From ZC4RG19 sp017577565 (lineage in GTDB: Bacteria; Actinomycetota; Acidimicrobiia; Acidimicrobiales; VFJN01): 64,000 bases of DNA. Within the stretch, counting starts at the first letter, position 1, and every line of letters begins with the position of its first letter. The stretch spans positions 1-64,000 of the forward strand of contig VSCH01000002.1 of the NCBI GenBank assembly GCA_047459075.1, written 5' to 3'. Under the pieces are notes generated by a model. It searched no databases. It was not told the DNA's origin and saw only the letters and a list, made by a program, of their open reading frames with translations. The position numbers and the translations under genes were made by a program. Below are positions 46,397 to 55,071 of the stretch, in pieces.

Positions 46397-47167
46397 CTAC
46401 GGCCCGTGACCGGCCACCGACACGCGCTCGCCGGCGCGCGGGCGGTGGGCGACGAGCAGGAACTCGGGCGTGTCGATCGACGGCCGGGCCCGGCGGTAGT
46501 CGCCCGGGGTCACCGACCAGACGGCGTCGACGACCAGGCCGGCCGCGGCGGCCAGCAGCCGCAGCTCGCGGGGGGTGAAGCAGGTGGTCCACAGGTCCGC
46601 GGGCACCGCCGCCCCCGAGGCGTCGCGCACCTCGGTGCGCTCGTGGTTGACGCCGGCCTCGGCGTCGAAGGTGTCGGTCTCCTCCAGCCACCGGACCTGG
46701 AAGTAGGCCGAGAACGCCGACACGGCCGCCCGCCCACCGGGTCGCAGCGCCCGGGCGATCCCGGCCAGCACCTCGCCGTCGGCGTCCAGCGGCGCCCCCG
46801 GCCCGCCCGCCAGGCCGAAGGCCCCCTGGCACAGCGAGATGGCGGCGTCGAACTCGGCGTCGAAGGGCAGGGCCCGGGCGTCCGCCCGCAGGAACGTCGC
46901 CCCCGGCGGGGCGTCCCGGGCCGCCAGCTCGACGAACCGGCGGCTGATGTCGACGCCCACGACCTCGATCCCCCGCTCGGCCAGGGCCCGGGCGTGGCGG
47001 CCCGGCCCGCAGCCGACGTCGAGCACCCGCATCCCCGGCTCGAGCCCCAGCTCGTCGACGAGGAACGCCACCTCGTTGGCCGTCCCCTTGGTGAACGAGT
47101 AGCGCAGGTAGGCGTCGCCGAGGTGGTCGGCGAGCGGCTCGAACCAGTGGCCGGCGGCGTCGGTCAT
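46397..47167 (-). CDS. class I SAM-dependent methyltransferase
   Basis: The 256-residue protein has motif I VLDVGCGPGRHARAL (49-63), VVGVDISRRFVELA, FDAAISLCQGAFGL and LRPGGRAAVSAFS, a Methyltransf_25/11-type fold. The acceptor is unknown. It is divergent from the NmrA-like gene at 47218, with a 50-base shared upstream region. No close functional link to rpsA is evident. Confidence 0.87.
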   Translation of the reverse strand: MTDAAGHWFEPLADHLGDAYLRYSFTKGTANEVAFLVDELGLEPGMRVLDVGCGPGRHARALAERGIEVVGVDISRRFVELAARDAPPGATFLRADARALPFDAEFDAAISLCQGAFGLAGGPGAPLDADGEVLAGIARALRPGGRAAVSAFSAYFQVRWLEETDTFDAEAGVNHERTEVRDASGAAVPADLWTTCFTPRELRLLAAAAGLVVDAVWSVTPGDYRRARPSIDTPEFLLVAHRPRAGERVSVAGHGP

Positions 47168-47217
47168 CGCGCCCCGATCGTCCCACGCGCGCCCGGCGCT
47201 GCGGCAGTCTGGGCGCC

Positions 47218-47880
47218 ATGGACATCGCCATCGCCGGCGGCCACGGCCAGGTCGCCCGCCGCCTCGAGCGCCTGCTGGCCCGCGACGGCCACCGCGCCCG
47301 GGCCATCGTCCGCAACCCGGACCACGTCGCCGACGTCGAGGCGGCCGGGGCCGAGCCCGTGGTGCTCGACCTCGAGGCCGTCGAGGGCGCCGGGCCGCTG
47401 GCCGACGCGGTGCGGGGCGCCGACGCCGTCGTGTTCGCCGCCGGGGCGGGCCCGGGGAGCGGGCCCGCCCGCAAGCGCACCGTCGACCACGGCGCGGCGG
47501 TGAAGCTGATCGACGCCGCCCGGGCCGCCGGCGTCGACCGCTACGTCATGATCTCGACCCTGGGCGCCGACCGCCCCGACGCCCGCGGCGAGGCCATGCG
47601 CCCCTACTTCGAGGCCAAGCGCGACGCCGAGCACGCCCTCCGCGCCACCGACCTCGCCTGGACGATCGTCCGCCCGGGCTCGCTGACCGACGACCCGGGC
47701 ACCGGCCGGGTGCGGCTGGCCGACCGGCTGGACGGGTGGGGCCGGGTCCCCCGCGACGACGTGGCGGCCGTGCTGGCCGCCGTCCTCGTCGACGGCCTGC
47801 TCGTCCGCCGCACGGTCGAGCTCGTCGCCGGCGACACGCCGATCGCCGAGGCGCTGGCCGCGCTGGAGGCCGACGGCTGA
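47218..47880 (+). CDS. NmrA-like NAD(P)-binding protein of the atypical SDR group
   Basis: The 220-residue Rossmann protein starts MDIAIAGGHGQVARRLERLL, with the glycine motif of atypical short-chain dehydrogenases, then DAVVFAAGAGPGSG, YVMISTLGAD, and YFEAKRDAEHALRATDLAWTI in which Tyr-x3-Lys is conserved. Relatives include NAD(P)-sensing regulators and small reductases; the substrate is unknown. CAGTCT lies seven bases before the ATG, a weak match to the leaderless pattern. It converges with polA, ending 10 bases from the polA stop. Confidence 0.85.
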   Translation: MDIAIAGGHGQVARRLERLLARDGHRARAIVRNPDHVADVEAAGAEPVVLDLEAVEGAGPLADAVRGADAVVFAAGAGPGSGPARKRTVDHGAAVKLIDAARAAGVDRYVMISTLGADRPDARGEAMRPYFEAKRDAEHALRATDLAWTIVRPGSLTDDPGTGRVRLADRLDGWGRVPRDDVAAVLAAVLVDGLLVRRTVELVAGDTPIAEALAALEADG

Positions 47881-47890
47881 CGGCCCGCCG

Positions 47891-50593
47891 TCAGCCCTTG
47901 GCGTCGGCCCAGGTCGCCCCGAAGGACAGGTTGACCTCGAGCGGCACGCTCAGCTCGGCGGCCCCGGACATGGCCTCGACGACGAGCTTCGCCGCCTGGT
48001 CGTGCTCGGCCGGCGGCACCTCGAGCAGCACCTCGTCGTGGACCTGGAGGATGAGCACGCTGTCCATCCCCCGCTCCTCGAGCGCGGTGTCGATGCGCAC
48101 CAGCGCGACCTTGAAGATGTCGGCCGCCAGGCCCTGGATGCCGGCGTTCATCGCCTGCCGCTCCCCCGCCTGGCGGATGCGGTAGTTGGGCGAGGACAGC
48201 TCGGGGATGTGGCGCCGCCGGCCGAACAGCGTCTCGGTGTAGCCCCGCTGGCGGGCCTCGGCCACCGTGCGCTCCATGTACTCGCGCACGGCCGGGAAGG
48301 CCGTGAAGTAGGCCTCGAGGATGAGCGCCGCCTCCTCGGTCGGGATGTTGAGGCGCTGGCCCAGCCCGTAGGCCTCCATGCCGTAGGCGAGCCCGTAGCT
48401 CACCATCTTCGCCTTCGACCGCTGGTCGATGGTCACGTCCTCCGGGGCGACCCCGAAGATGCGGGACGCCGTCTCGGTGTGGATGTCGCGGCCGGCGTTG
48501 AAGCTCTCGATGAGGCCGGGGTCCTGCGCGAGGTGGGCGATGCAGCGCAGCTCGATCTGGTTGTAGTCGGCGACCAGCAGCTCGCGGCCGGGCGCCGGGA
48601 CGAAGGCCCGGCGGAACTCGCGGCCGATCTCGCTGCGCACCGGGATGTTGTGCAGGTTGGGCTGGTCGGACGACAGCCGCCCGGTGCGGGCCACGGTCTG
48701 GTTGAACGTGGCGTGGATGCGGCCGTCGGGCCCGATCTCGGCGAGCAGGCCGTCGCCGTAGGTCGAGCGCAGCTTCTCGGCCTCGCGGTAGGCCAGCAGG
48801 TGGTCGATGATCTCGTGCTGGCCGGCGAGCTTCTCCAGCGAGGCGGCGTCGGTGGAGTAGCCGGTCTTCGTCCGCTTCTGGGGGGTCAGGCCGAGCTTCT
48901 CGAACAGGACCTCCCGCAGCTGCGGCGTCGAGTTGACGTTGAACTCCATGCCCGCCGCGTCCCAGATGGCGCGGCGCAGGCGCTCGACCTCGGCCGACAG
49001 GCGGTCGCGCAGCGCCCGCAGCTCGTCGGCGTCGACGCCCACCCCGACGTGCTCCATGCGGGCGAGCACCCGCACGAGCGGCACCTCGATCTCGTCGTTG
49101 AGCGCCCGCATCGACTGGTCCTCGAGCGCCCGGCCCAGCGGCTCGACCAGCCGGTCGACCGCGAGGGCGTGGCGGGCGGTGCGCAGCGCCTCGCTGACCC
49201 CCGACCCGCCGAGGTCGAGCTGCCCCTCGGCCGCCGCGCCGTCGGCCGGCAGCTCGGCGCTCGCGTAGCGGCGCAGCACCTCGTCCAGCAGGTAGCGGGG
49301 CTCGCCCGGGTCGAGCAGGTAGGCGGCGATGGCCGTGTCGACCGCCAGGGAGCGGATGTCGACGTCCAGCGCCAGCAGCGACCGCATGATCGCCTTGGCC
49401 TGGTGGGCGGCGATCGGCCGGCCGCCCTCGGCCACCGGGGCGACGAGGGCGCGCAGCGCGCCCCGCACCCGGTCGTCGTCCAGCAGCGACGCCGGCAGCC
49501 ACGCGACCTCGCCGGCGGCGGCGTCGGTGACGAAGGCGAGCCCGACGAGCGGGCTGCGGCCCTCGCTCCCGGTCCAGGCCGCGGCGACGGCCAGCGGCGC
49601 GCCGTCCCCCGCCGTCCGCAGCGACTCGAGGGCGGCCGCCGCGGCGTCGGGCGTCTCGAGCTCGGTGACCTCGGCCTCGATGACCTCGGCGGCCGGGCCG
49701 CCGAGCCCGAGGTCCTCGCCGAGGGCCTCGGTGAGCCGCTCCCCCAGGCTGTGGAACTCGAGGAAGTCGAACAGGCGCCGCACGGCCTCGACGTCGGCCG
49801 GCCGGCGCACGAGGTCGTCGACGGTGACGCCCACCGGCGCGTCGCGCACGAGCGCCATCACCTCGGCGTTGGTGCGCACCTGCTGCTCGTGCTCGGCCAG
49901 GTTGGTCCGCAGCTTGGGGCTGAGCTCGTCGAGGTGCTCGAAGATGCCGTCGAGGCTGCCGTAGGTGTTGACGAGCCTGGCGGCCGTCTTCTCCCCCACC
50001 CCCGGCACGCCCGGCAGGTTGTCGGACGGGTCGCCCCGGAGGGCCGCGTAGGGCAGGTAGAGCCGCGGCGGCACGCCGGTGCGCTCCTCGATGCCCGCCT
50101 CGTCGTAGAGGACGTAGTCGGACACCCCCCGCCGGTTGTAGAGGACCTTGACGTGCGGGTCCTCCACGAGCTGGTAGACGTCGCGGTCGCCCGTGACGAC
50201 GATGACGTCCATGCCGGCGTCCCGGGCCTGGGTGGCGAGGGTGGCGATGATGTCGTCGGCCTCGTAGCCGGGCAGCTCGAGCACCGTGATGCCCAGCGTC
50301 TCGACCACCTCGCGCACCAGGCCGACCTGCTGGCGGAGGATGTCGGGCGCGGCCTCGCGGTTGGCCTTGTAGCTCTCGACCCGCTCGTGGCGGAACGTGG
50401 GCTCGGGCCGGTCGAAGGCGACGGCCATCCGCCGGTGCCCGTGGTCCCGCATGAGGTTGATGAGCATCGACGTGAACCCGAACACCGCGTTGGTCACCTG
50501 CCCCGACGCGGTCGCCAGGTCGGTGGGCAGGGCGAAGAAGGCGCGGTAGGTGAGCGAGTTGCCGTCGATGAGCAGGAGCGGGTCGCCGGCCAC
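47891..50593 (-). CDS. polA: DNA polymerase I
   Basis: The 900-residue protein has a 5'-nuclease domain (LLIDGNSLTYRAFFALP, VTGDRDVYQLV, GDPSDNLPGVPGVGEKTAARL), an exonuclease-like middle domain and a polymerase domain: motif A LLVADYNQIELR, motif B RSKAKMVSYGLAYGM, motif C LQVHDEVLLEV. The acidic D-x-E of exonuclease motif I is replaced in LAVAAAWTGSEG, so 3'-5' proofreading is probably lost. Motif B has Tyr where E. coli PolA has Phe762. GTG 50593 lies eight bases after the ANTAR regulator stop, so the two are likely co-transcribed. Confidence 0.95.
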   Translation of the reverse strand: MAGDPLLLIDGNSLTYRAFFALPTDLATASGQVTNAVFGFTSMLINLMRDHGHRRMAVAFDRPEPTFRHERVESYKANREAAPDILRQQVGLVREVVETLGITVLELPGYEADDIIATLATQARDAGMDVIVVTGDRDVYQLVEDPHVKVLYNRRGVSDYVLYDEAGIEERTGVPPRLYLPYAALRGDPSDNLPGVPGVGEKTAARLVNTYGSLDGIFEHLDELSPKLRTNLAEHEQQVRTNAEVMALVRDAPVGVTVDDLVRRPADVEAVRRLFDFLEFHSLGERLTEALGEDLGLGGPAAEVIEAEVTELETPDAAAAALESLRTAGDGAPLAVAAAWTGSEGRSPLVGLAFVTDAAAGEVAWLPASLLDDDRVRGALRALVAPVAEGGRPIAAHQAKAIMRSLLALDVDIRSLAVDTAIAAYLLDPGEPRYLLDEVLRRYASAELPADGAAAEGQLDLGGSGVSEALRTARHALAVDRLVEPLGRALEDQSMRALNDEIEVPLVRVLARMEHVGVGVDADELRALRDRLSAEVERLRRAIWDAAGMEFNVNSTPQLREVLFEKLGLTPQKRTKTGYSTDAASLEKLAGQHEIIDHLLAYREAEKLRSTYGDGLLAEIGPDGRIHATFNQTVARTGRLSSDQPNLHNIPVRSEIGREFRRAFVPAPGRELLVADYNQIELRCIAHLAQDPGLIESFNAGRDIHTETASRIFGVAPEDVTIDQRSKAKMVSYGLAYGMEAYGLGQRLNIPTEEAALILEAYFTAFPAVREYMERTVAEARQRGYTETLFGRRRHIPELSSPNYRIRQAGERQAMNAGIQGLAADIFKVALVRIDTALEERGMDSVLILQVHDEVLLEVPPAEHDQAAKLVVEAMSGAAELSVPLEVNLSFGATWADAKG

Positions 50594-50601
50594 GGGAGCC
50601 C

Positions 50602-51186
50602 CTAGGCGTCGTCGGGGCGGAGCTCGCCCTCGATGACGCGCCGGCTGATCTCGCGCATCGTCACCCGCTCGGACATGGCGCGCTTCTGGATGAAGTTGAA
50701 CGCCGCGCTCTCGGTCATGCCGAACTCGTCCATGAGCCGGCCCTTGGCCCGGTCGACGACCTTGCGGGTCTCGAGCTGCTCCTCGAGGCTGGCCGTCTGC
50801 TCGTGCAGCGCCTTGATCTCGGCGAACCGCCCGAGCGCGACCTCGACGGCCGGGACGAGCTCGCTGCGCTCGAACGGCTTGACCAGGTAGGCCTGGGCAC
50901 CGGCGTCACGGGCCTCCTCGATGAGGTCGCGCTGGCTGAACGCCGTGAGGATGAGCACCGCGCAGATGCGCTCGGCCGCGATCTCGCGGGCGGCGGCCAA
51001 CCCGTCGAGCCCCGGCATCTTGATGTCGAGGATGGCGACATCGGGTTCGAGCTCGCGCACGAGCTTCACCGCCTCGTCGCCGCGGCCGGTCTCGCCGACG
51101 ACCTCGTAGCCCTCCTCCTCGAGGGTCTCCTTCAGGTCGAGGCGGATGATCGCCTCGTCCTCGGCGATGACGACGCGTACTGCCAA
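50602..51186 (-). CDS. ANTAR-domain response regulator (PdtaR-like)
   Basis: The 194-residue protein has a receiver domain with the acidic pocket ED (10-11 region), phospho-acceptor Asp54 (ILDIKMPG), Thr81 and Lys103 (LVKPFE), a coiled linker, and a C-terminal ANTAR RNA-binding domain (VDRAKGRLMDEFGMTESAAFNFIQKRAM). ANTAR regulators bind paired hairpins and prevent termination when phosphorylated. The start is TTG with AAAGGAA seven bases upstream. No histidine kinase is adjacent; the PdtaS-like partner must be elsewhere. Confidence 0.93.
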   Translation of the reverse strand: MAVRVVIAEDEAIIRLDLKETLEEEGYEVVGETGRGDEAVKLVRELEPDVAILDIKMPGLDGLAAAREIAAERICAVLILTAFSQRDLIEEARDAGAQAYLVKPFERSELVPAVEVALGRFAEIKALHEQTASLEEQLETRKVVDRAKGRLMDEFGMTESAAFNFIQKRAMSERVTMREISRRVIEGELRPDDA

Positions 51187-51214
51187 CGGCGTTCCTTTCG
51201 ATCGGTCTCCACGG

Positions 51215-51514
51215 TCAGTGTGGCCTGGACTCGGCCACGAGCCGGTCGAGGAGCTCGTCCTGTCGGCGCTCCAGGCGGGCGATCTCGGCCTCGACCTGGG
51301 CCCGGTGCCGGCGCATCGCCTCGGCGTGGCGCTCCGCGGCCCGCCGGTCGCGGTCGGCCAGAGGGGTCTCGGAGACCAGCGCCCGCAGGCGCGCCTCGTC
51401 GGCGGCGTCGGCGAGGTGGGCGAGCTGCTCGGCGCTCACGTCGAGCTCGTCGCGCAACTGCCGAAGCCGCTCGGCCACCTGGCTGAGGCGCCGCTCGACC
51501 GACGACTTGGACAC
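51215..51514 (-). CDS. conserved coiled-coil protein of unknown function
   Basis: The 99-residue protein is almost entirely charged helix (SSVERRLSQVAERLRQLRDEL, then RALVSETPLADRDRRAAERH, then EIARLERRQDELLDRL), predicted as two or three coiled-coil segments. I recall similar short proteins next to PolA and ANTAR genes in actinobacteria, with no assigned role. TAGACT (51521-51526) lies six bases before GTG 51514. It may be transcribed with the ANTAR gene 28 bases downstream. Confidence 0.8.
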   Translation of the reverse strand: MSKSSVERRLSQVAERLRQLRDELDVSAEQLAHLADAADEARLRALVSETPLADRDRRAAERHAEAMRRHRAQVEAEIARLERRQDELLDRLVAESRPH

Positions 51515-51669
51515 GCTGCGAGTCTAGGGTGCGCGAACGGACCCGCCGGGCGCGTGACGCCCGGGGTGCCGCGGCCCGCCACCCCGGGCGCCGGGCAGCG
51601 ACGCGGCGTGGTGTGACGACCACTCTGATGCGCGCTCGCGCCCACCGGCCGCGGGTACGGTGCGCGCCG

Positions 51670-53499
51670 ATGGCGACCGACGCGTGGGGCATCGACGACG
51701 GCTACCACGACGTGGCCGGCCGGTGGCACCCGACCTCGGAGGAGACGCGGGCCGCGCTGCGGGCCGCCATGGGCGACGGCGAGGTCCCGCCCCCCGAGCC
51801 CGCGTCGCCCCTGTGGGTCGTCCGGGCGGGCGCCGCCGAGCCGCTCCTCGGGCCGTGCGAGCTGCGGCTCGAGACCGGTGAGGTCCTGCGGGCCCAGCAC
51901 GCGCTGCCGCCCGACCTGCCCATCGGCTACCACGAGCTGCACCCCGACGACGGCGGGCCGGTGACCCGGCTGTTCGTGACCCCCGGCCGCTGCCACCTGC
52001 CGGCCGGGCTGCGGGCGTGGCTGCCGGTCGTCCAGCTGCCCTCCTGCCGGTCGGCCGAGAGCTGGGGCATCGGCGACCTGGCCGACCTGCGGGCGATCGC
52101 CACCTGGGCGGCCGGGCGGGGCGCCGGGATGGTGGCCGTCAGCCCGCTGCACGCGCCCCTGCCCCTCGCGCACGTCGAGCCGAGCCCCTACCGCCCCTCC
52201 AGCCGGCGGTGGCTCAACCCGCTGCTGCTGCGCGTCGAGGAGATCCCCGGCGCGGCGGCCGACCCCGACGTCCGCGAGCTGGCCGCCCGGGCCCGGCGGC
52301 TGAACCGGGAGCCGGTCGTCGACCGGGACGCGGTGTGGGAGCTCAAGCGCCGGGCGCTCGAGCTGCTGTGGGAGCGGCACGGCCCGGACGCCCGCTTCGC
52401 CCGCTGGCGGGCCGAGCAGGGCGAGGAGCTCGAGCGCTACGCCCGGTTCTGTGCCCTGGCCGAGCACCACGGGCGGGGCTGGCGGTCCTGGCCGGCCGAG
52501 CTGCGGCGCCCCGACGCCCCCGCCGTCGACCGGTTCGCCGCCGACCACGCCGACCGGGTGGCGTTCTGGGCCTGGGTGCAGCACCTGGCCGCCGACCAGC
52601 TGCGCCGGGCCGAGGAGCCGGTGGCGCTGCTCACCGACCTGGCCGTCGGGGTCGACCCCGACGGCGCCGACGCCTGGGCGCTCCAGGACCTGCTGGCCGA
52701 GGGTGTCAGCGTCGGGGCGCCGCCCGACGAGTTCAACCGCGCCGGGCAGGACTGGGGCCTGCCCCCCTTCGTGCCCCACGCCCTGCGGGAGGCCGGCTAC
52801 GCGCCGCTGGCGTCGCTGTGGCGGGCGGCCATGGGCCACGGCGGCGGCGTGCGGATCGACCACGTCATGGGCCTGTTCCGCCTGTTCTGGATCCCGCCGG
52901 GCGGCGGGCCCGAGGACGGCGCCTACGTCCGCTACCGGGCCGACGAGCTGCTCGCCGTGCTCGCCATCGAGAGCGCCCGGGCCGGCGCGGTGGTCGTGGG
53001 CGAGGACCTCGGCACGGTCGAGCCCGAGGTCCGCGCCGCGCTGGGCGAGGCCGGCGTCCTCTCCTACCGCCTCGTCTGGTTCGAGGGCGCGCCCCCGGAG
53101 GAGTGGCCCGCCCAGGCGCTCGCCGCCGTGACGACCCACGACCTGCCGACGGTGGCCGGGGTCTGGTCGGGCGACGACGCCGCCGACCAGCGGGCGGCCG
53201 GGATCGAGCCCGACGAGGCCGCCCTCGCCGGCCTGCGCGACCGGCTCGTCGCCCTGACCGGGCTCGGGCCCGACGCCGACGTCGAGGACGTCGTCGTCGC
53301 CGTCCACGCGCGCCTGGCCCGGGCCCCGAGCGCCCTGGTGGCGGCCACGCTCGAGGACATGCTCGCCCTGCGCCGGCGGCCGAACCTCCCCGGCACCACC
53401 CACGAGCGTCCCAACTGGTCGATCGGCCTGCCGGTGCCGCTGGCCGACGTCTTCACCGATCCCCTCGTCGACCGGGTCGTCGAGGCCCTCCGCCGCTGA
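51670..53499 (+). CDS. malQ: 4-alpha-glucanotransferase
   Basis: The 609-residue GH77 amylomaltase has nucleophile Asp397 (RIDHVMGLFR), acid/base Glu445 (VGEDLGTV), Asp491 (TTHDLPTVAG), and a substrate-cleft segment ESWGIGDLADL and YRPSSRRWLNPL. About 90 residues precede the barrel. It transfers alpha-1,4-glucan chains in maltodextrin or glycogen metabolism. ATG 51670 has TACGGT (51656-51661) eight bases upstream and fits the family start. It runs into the TMEM175-like gene with a one-base overlap. Confidence 0.93.
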   Translation: MATDAWGIDDGYHDVAGRWHPTSEETRAALRAAMGDGEVPPPEPASPLWVVRAGAAEPLLGPCELRLETGEVLRAQHALPPDLPIGYHELHPDDGGPVTRLFVTPGRCHLPAGLRAWLPVVQLPSCRSAESWGIGDLADLRAIATWAAGRGAGMVAVSPLHAPLPLAHVEPSPYRPSSRRWLNPLLLRVEEIPGAAADPDVRELAARARRLNREPVVDRDAVWELKRRALELLWERHGPDARFARWRAEQGEELERYARFCALAEHHGRGWRSWPAELRRPDAPAVDRFAADHADRVAFWAWVQHLAADQLRRAEEPVALLTDLAVGVDPDGADAWALQDLLAEGVSVGAPPDEFNRAGQDWGLPPFVPHALREAGYAPLASLWRAAMGHGGGVRIDHVMGLFRLFWIPPGGGPEDGAYVRYRADELLAVLAIESARAGAVVVGEDLGTVEPEVRAALGEAGVLSYRLVWFEGAPPEEWPAQALAAVTTHDLPTVAGVWSGDDAADQRAAGIEPDEAALAGLRDRLVALTGLGPDADVEDVVVAVHARLARAPSALVAATLEDMLALRRRPNLPGTTHERPNWSIGLPVPLADVFTDPLVDRVVEALRR

Positions 53500-54194
53500 T
53501 GCCCGCCGACCGCTACGAGCGCGACACGTCGAACTACGACCGGGCGCTGAGCTTCTTCGACGTCGTCTACGGGTTCTCGCTCACGCTCCTCGTGACGACC
53601 CTCGACGTCACCGACGAGCGGGCGTGGCGCAGCCCGGGCGAGCTGCTCCGGACCAACGGCTCGCAGGCGTTCTCGTTCGCCCTCAGCTTCGTGGTCATCG
53701 TCGTCTTCTGGCGCAGCAACCACGCGCTCGTCGCCCGGTTCACCGCGCTGGACCCGCCGGTCATCGCCGCCAACGTCGTCGTGGCGTTCTTCGTCGTCTT
53801 CATCCCGTTCACCACCGAGGCGATGGGCGACCCCGACCTGCAGGACCTCGCCCTGCCGACGGCGCTCTACGCGGTGAACGTGGGCCTGGCGGTCCTGGCG
53901 AACGTCGCCATGTTCCACGTCGCCGTCGTCCGGGGGCTGGTGGAGGACGGCGAGCCGCCGGCCGCCCGGCGCGCCCGCACGCTCGACGCGCTGGTGGTGC
54001 CGGCGGTCATGTTCGCCTCGGTGCCGGTCACCTACCTCGGCGTCGACCGGTGGGGCGACGCCACCGCCGGCAAGCTCGTCTGGCTGTCGCTGGTCGTGCT
54101 GGGCCCGCTGTCGTCCCGGCTGGCCGAGCGGCGCGCCGCGCGCGCCGTCGCCGACCAGCGCCGCGCCGGCGACGGCGGGCCGCCGACCAGCTGA
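53499..54194 (+). CDS. TMEM175-like (DUF1211) membrane protein
   Basis: The 231-residue protein has about six hydrophobic helices. The first carries RALSFFDVVYGFSLTLLV, related to the RxxxFSD signature of TMEM175 potassium channels but with Phe in place of Ser. SFALSFVVIVVFWRSNH fits the next conserved helix. Bacterial TMEM175 proteins are potassium-leak channels with a hydrophobic filter; function here is by family only. The ATG overlaps the malQ stop (TGATG), which suggests coupling, though no biochemical link is obvious. Confidence 0.82.
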   Translation: MPADRYERDTSNYDRALSFFDVVYGFSLTLLVTTLDVTDERAWRSPGELLRTNGSQAFSFALSFVVIVVFWRSNHALVARFTALDPPVIAANVVVAFFVVFIPFTTEAMGDPDLQDLALPTALYAVNVGLAVLANVAMFHVAVVRGLVEDGEPPAARRARTLDALVVPAVMFASVPVTYLGVDRWGDATAGKLVWLSLVVLGPLSSRLAERRAARAVADQRRAGDGGPPTS

Positions 54195-54195
54195 G

Positions 54196-54279
54196 TGCCC
54201 GGAGCGGGATTCGAACCCGCACGCCCTCACGGGCAGACGCGTTTGAGGCGCCCATGTCTGCCAGTTCCATCATCCGGGC
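54196..54279 (-). tRNA. tRNA-Leu(CAA)
   Basis: On the minus strand a class II cloverleaf has acceptor GCCCGGA/TCCGGGC with discriminator A, anticodon stem-loop GGCGC-CTCAAAC-GCGTC (anticodon CAA), variable arm GCCC-GTGA-GGGC and T loop GTTCGAATC. CCA is not encoded. It reads UUG. Its 3' end lies one base after the stop of the convergent channel gene. Confidence 0.95.
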
Positions 54280-54288
54280 GGGCCGCCC

Positions 54289-54298
54289 AGCCTACCCT
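54289..54298. promoter_or_regulatory. overlapping divergent -10 boxes
   Basis: AGCCTACCCT contains TAGGCT on the minus strand (54289-54294), nine bases before the tRNA-Leu(CAA) end, and TACCCT on the plus strand (54293-54298), seven bases before the ATG at 54306. The two share the central TA. This would be a compact bidirectional promoter. Confidence 0.5.
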
Positions 54299-54305
54299 GC
54301 GACCC

Positions 54306-54431
54306 ATGCGTCGGATCGCCCTCCTCCTGCTGGTCGCGGCCGTCGTCGGGCTCGTCGTGTACCGCAACCGCGCCATCGCCCGGCACGAGCAGGAGCTCGC
54401 CGCGCGGGCGCCGTCCCCGGGCGCCGGGTGA
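54306..54431 (+). CDS. 41-residue single-helix membrane protein
   Basis: MRRIALLLLVAAVVGLVVY forms one membrane helix, followed by a short charged cytoplasmic or periplasmic tail (RNRAIARHEQELAARA). The layout recalls the DLW-39 small proteins of actinobacteria, which also lie near tRNA genes, but the DLW tail is not clear. The upstream TACCCT seven bases before ATG supports expression as a leaderless mRNA. Function unknown. Confidence 0.6.
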   Translation: MRRIALLLLVAAVVGLVVYRNRAIARHEQELAARAPSPGAG

Positions 54432-54450
54432 GCGCCCGGGGCCGCGCCGC

Positions 54451-55071
54451 TCAGCCCATCAGCGCGCCCTCGTGGCGCAGCAGCCAGACCTTCGCCTGCA
54501 GCCCACCGCCGTAGCCGCCGAGCGCCCCGCCGGTGCGCAGCACCCGGTGGCAGGGGACCACGATCGGGATGGGGTTGGTCGCCATCGCCGACCCCACCGC
54601 CCGCGACGCCCCCGGGCGGCCGGTCCGGACGGCCAGGTCCCGGTAGCTGACCGTCTGCCCGTACGGCACCCGGCTGAGCTCCTCCAGCACCGCCCGGCGG
54701 TAGCCCCGGGACAGCCGCCGGTCGAGGGGGACGTCGAAGGCCCGCCGCCGGCCCTCGAAGTACTCCTCGAGCTGCCGGCGCACCGGGTCGAGCCGGCGGG
54801 GGACCCGCACGATCCGGGGCGACACCTTGGCGGCGAGCTCCTCCAGCACCCGGTCCTCGGGGTCGTAGGAGATCCGGACCAGGCCCTGGTCGGTGGCGGC
54901 AAGCGTCAGGCGTCCGACGGGCGTGTCCTCGGTCGCCCAGGCCACGTCGACCAGGCCCTCGGCCTCGGCCCGGGCCAGGGCGGCGGTGAGCAGCTCGTCG
55001 AGGCCGGGAGCGCCGGCGTCGTCGATGCCCTCCCGACGCAGCCGGGCCTCGAGGTCGTCGATGGACGTCAC
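54451..55071 (-). CDS. ogt: methylated-DNA-protein cysteine methyltransferase
   Basis: The 206-residue protein ends in the O6-alkylguanine transferase domain: VPYGQTVSYRDLA, GRPGASRAVGSAMATNPIPI, active-site Cys174 in VVPCHRV, and GGYGGGLQAKVWLL. The first 45 residues are a helical extension (SIDDLEARLRREG...) not present in short Ogt proteins. GTG 55071 overlaps the sigma factor stop (GTGA). It repairs O6-methylguanine by accepting the alkyl group once. Confidence 0.93.
   Translation of the reverse strand: MTSIDDLEARLRREGIDDAGAPGLDELLTAALARAEAEGLVDVAWATEDTPVGRLTLAATDQGLVRISYDPEDRVLEELAAKVSPRIVRVPRRLDPVRRQLEEYFEGRRRAFDVPLDRRLSRGYRRAVLEELSRVPYGQTVSYRDLAVRTGRPGASRAVGSAMATNPIPIVVPCHRVLRTGGALGGYGGGLQAKVWLLRHEGALMG

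Noticed and set aside
54289..54294. A third tRNA or RNA gene next to tRNA-Leu(CAA)
   Set aside because: No further cloverleaf can be folded; the sequence is explained by two -10 boxes and the small gene.
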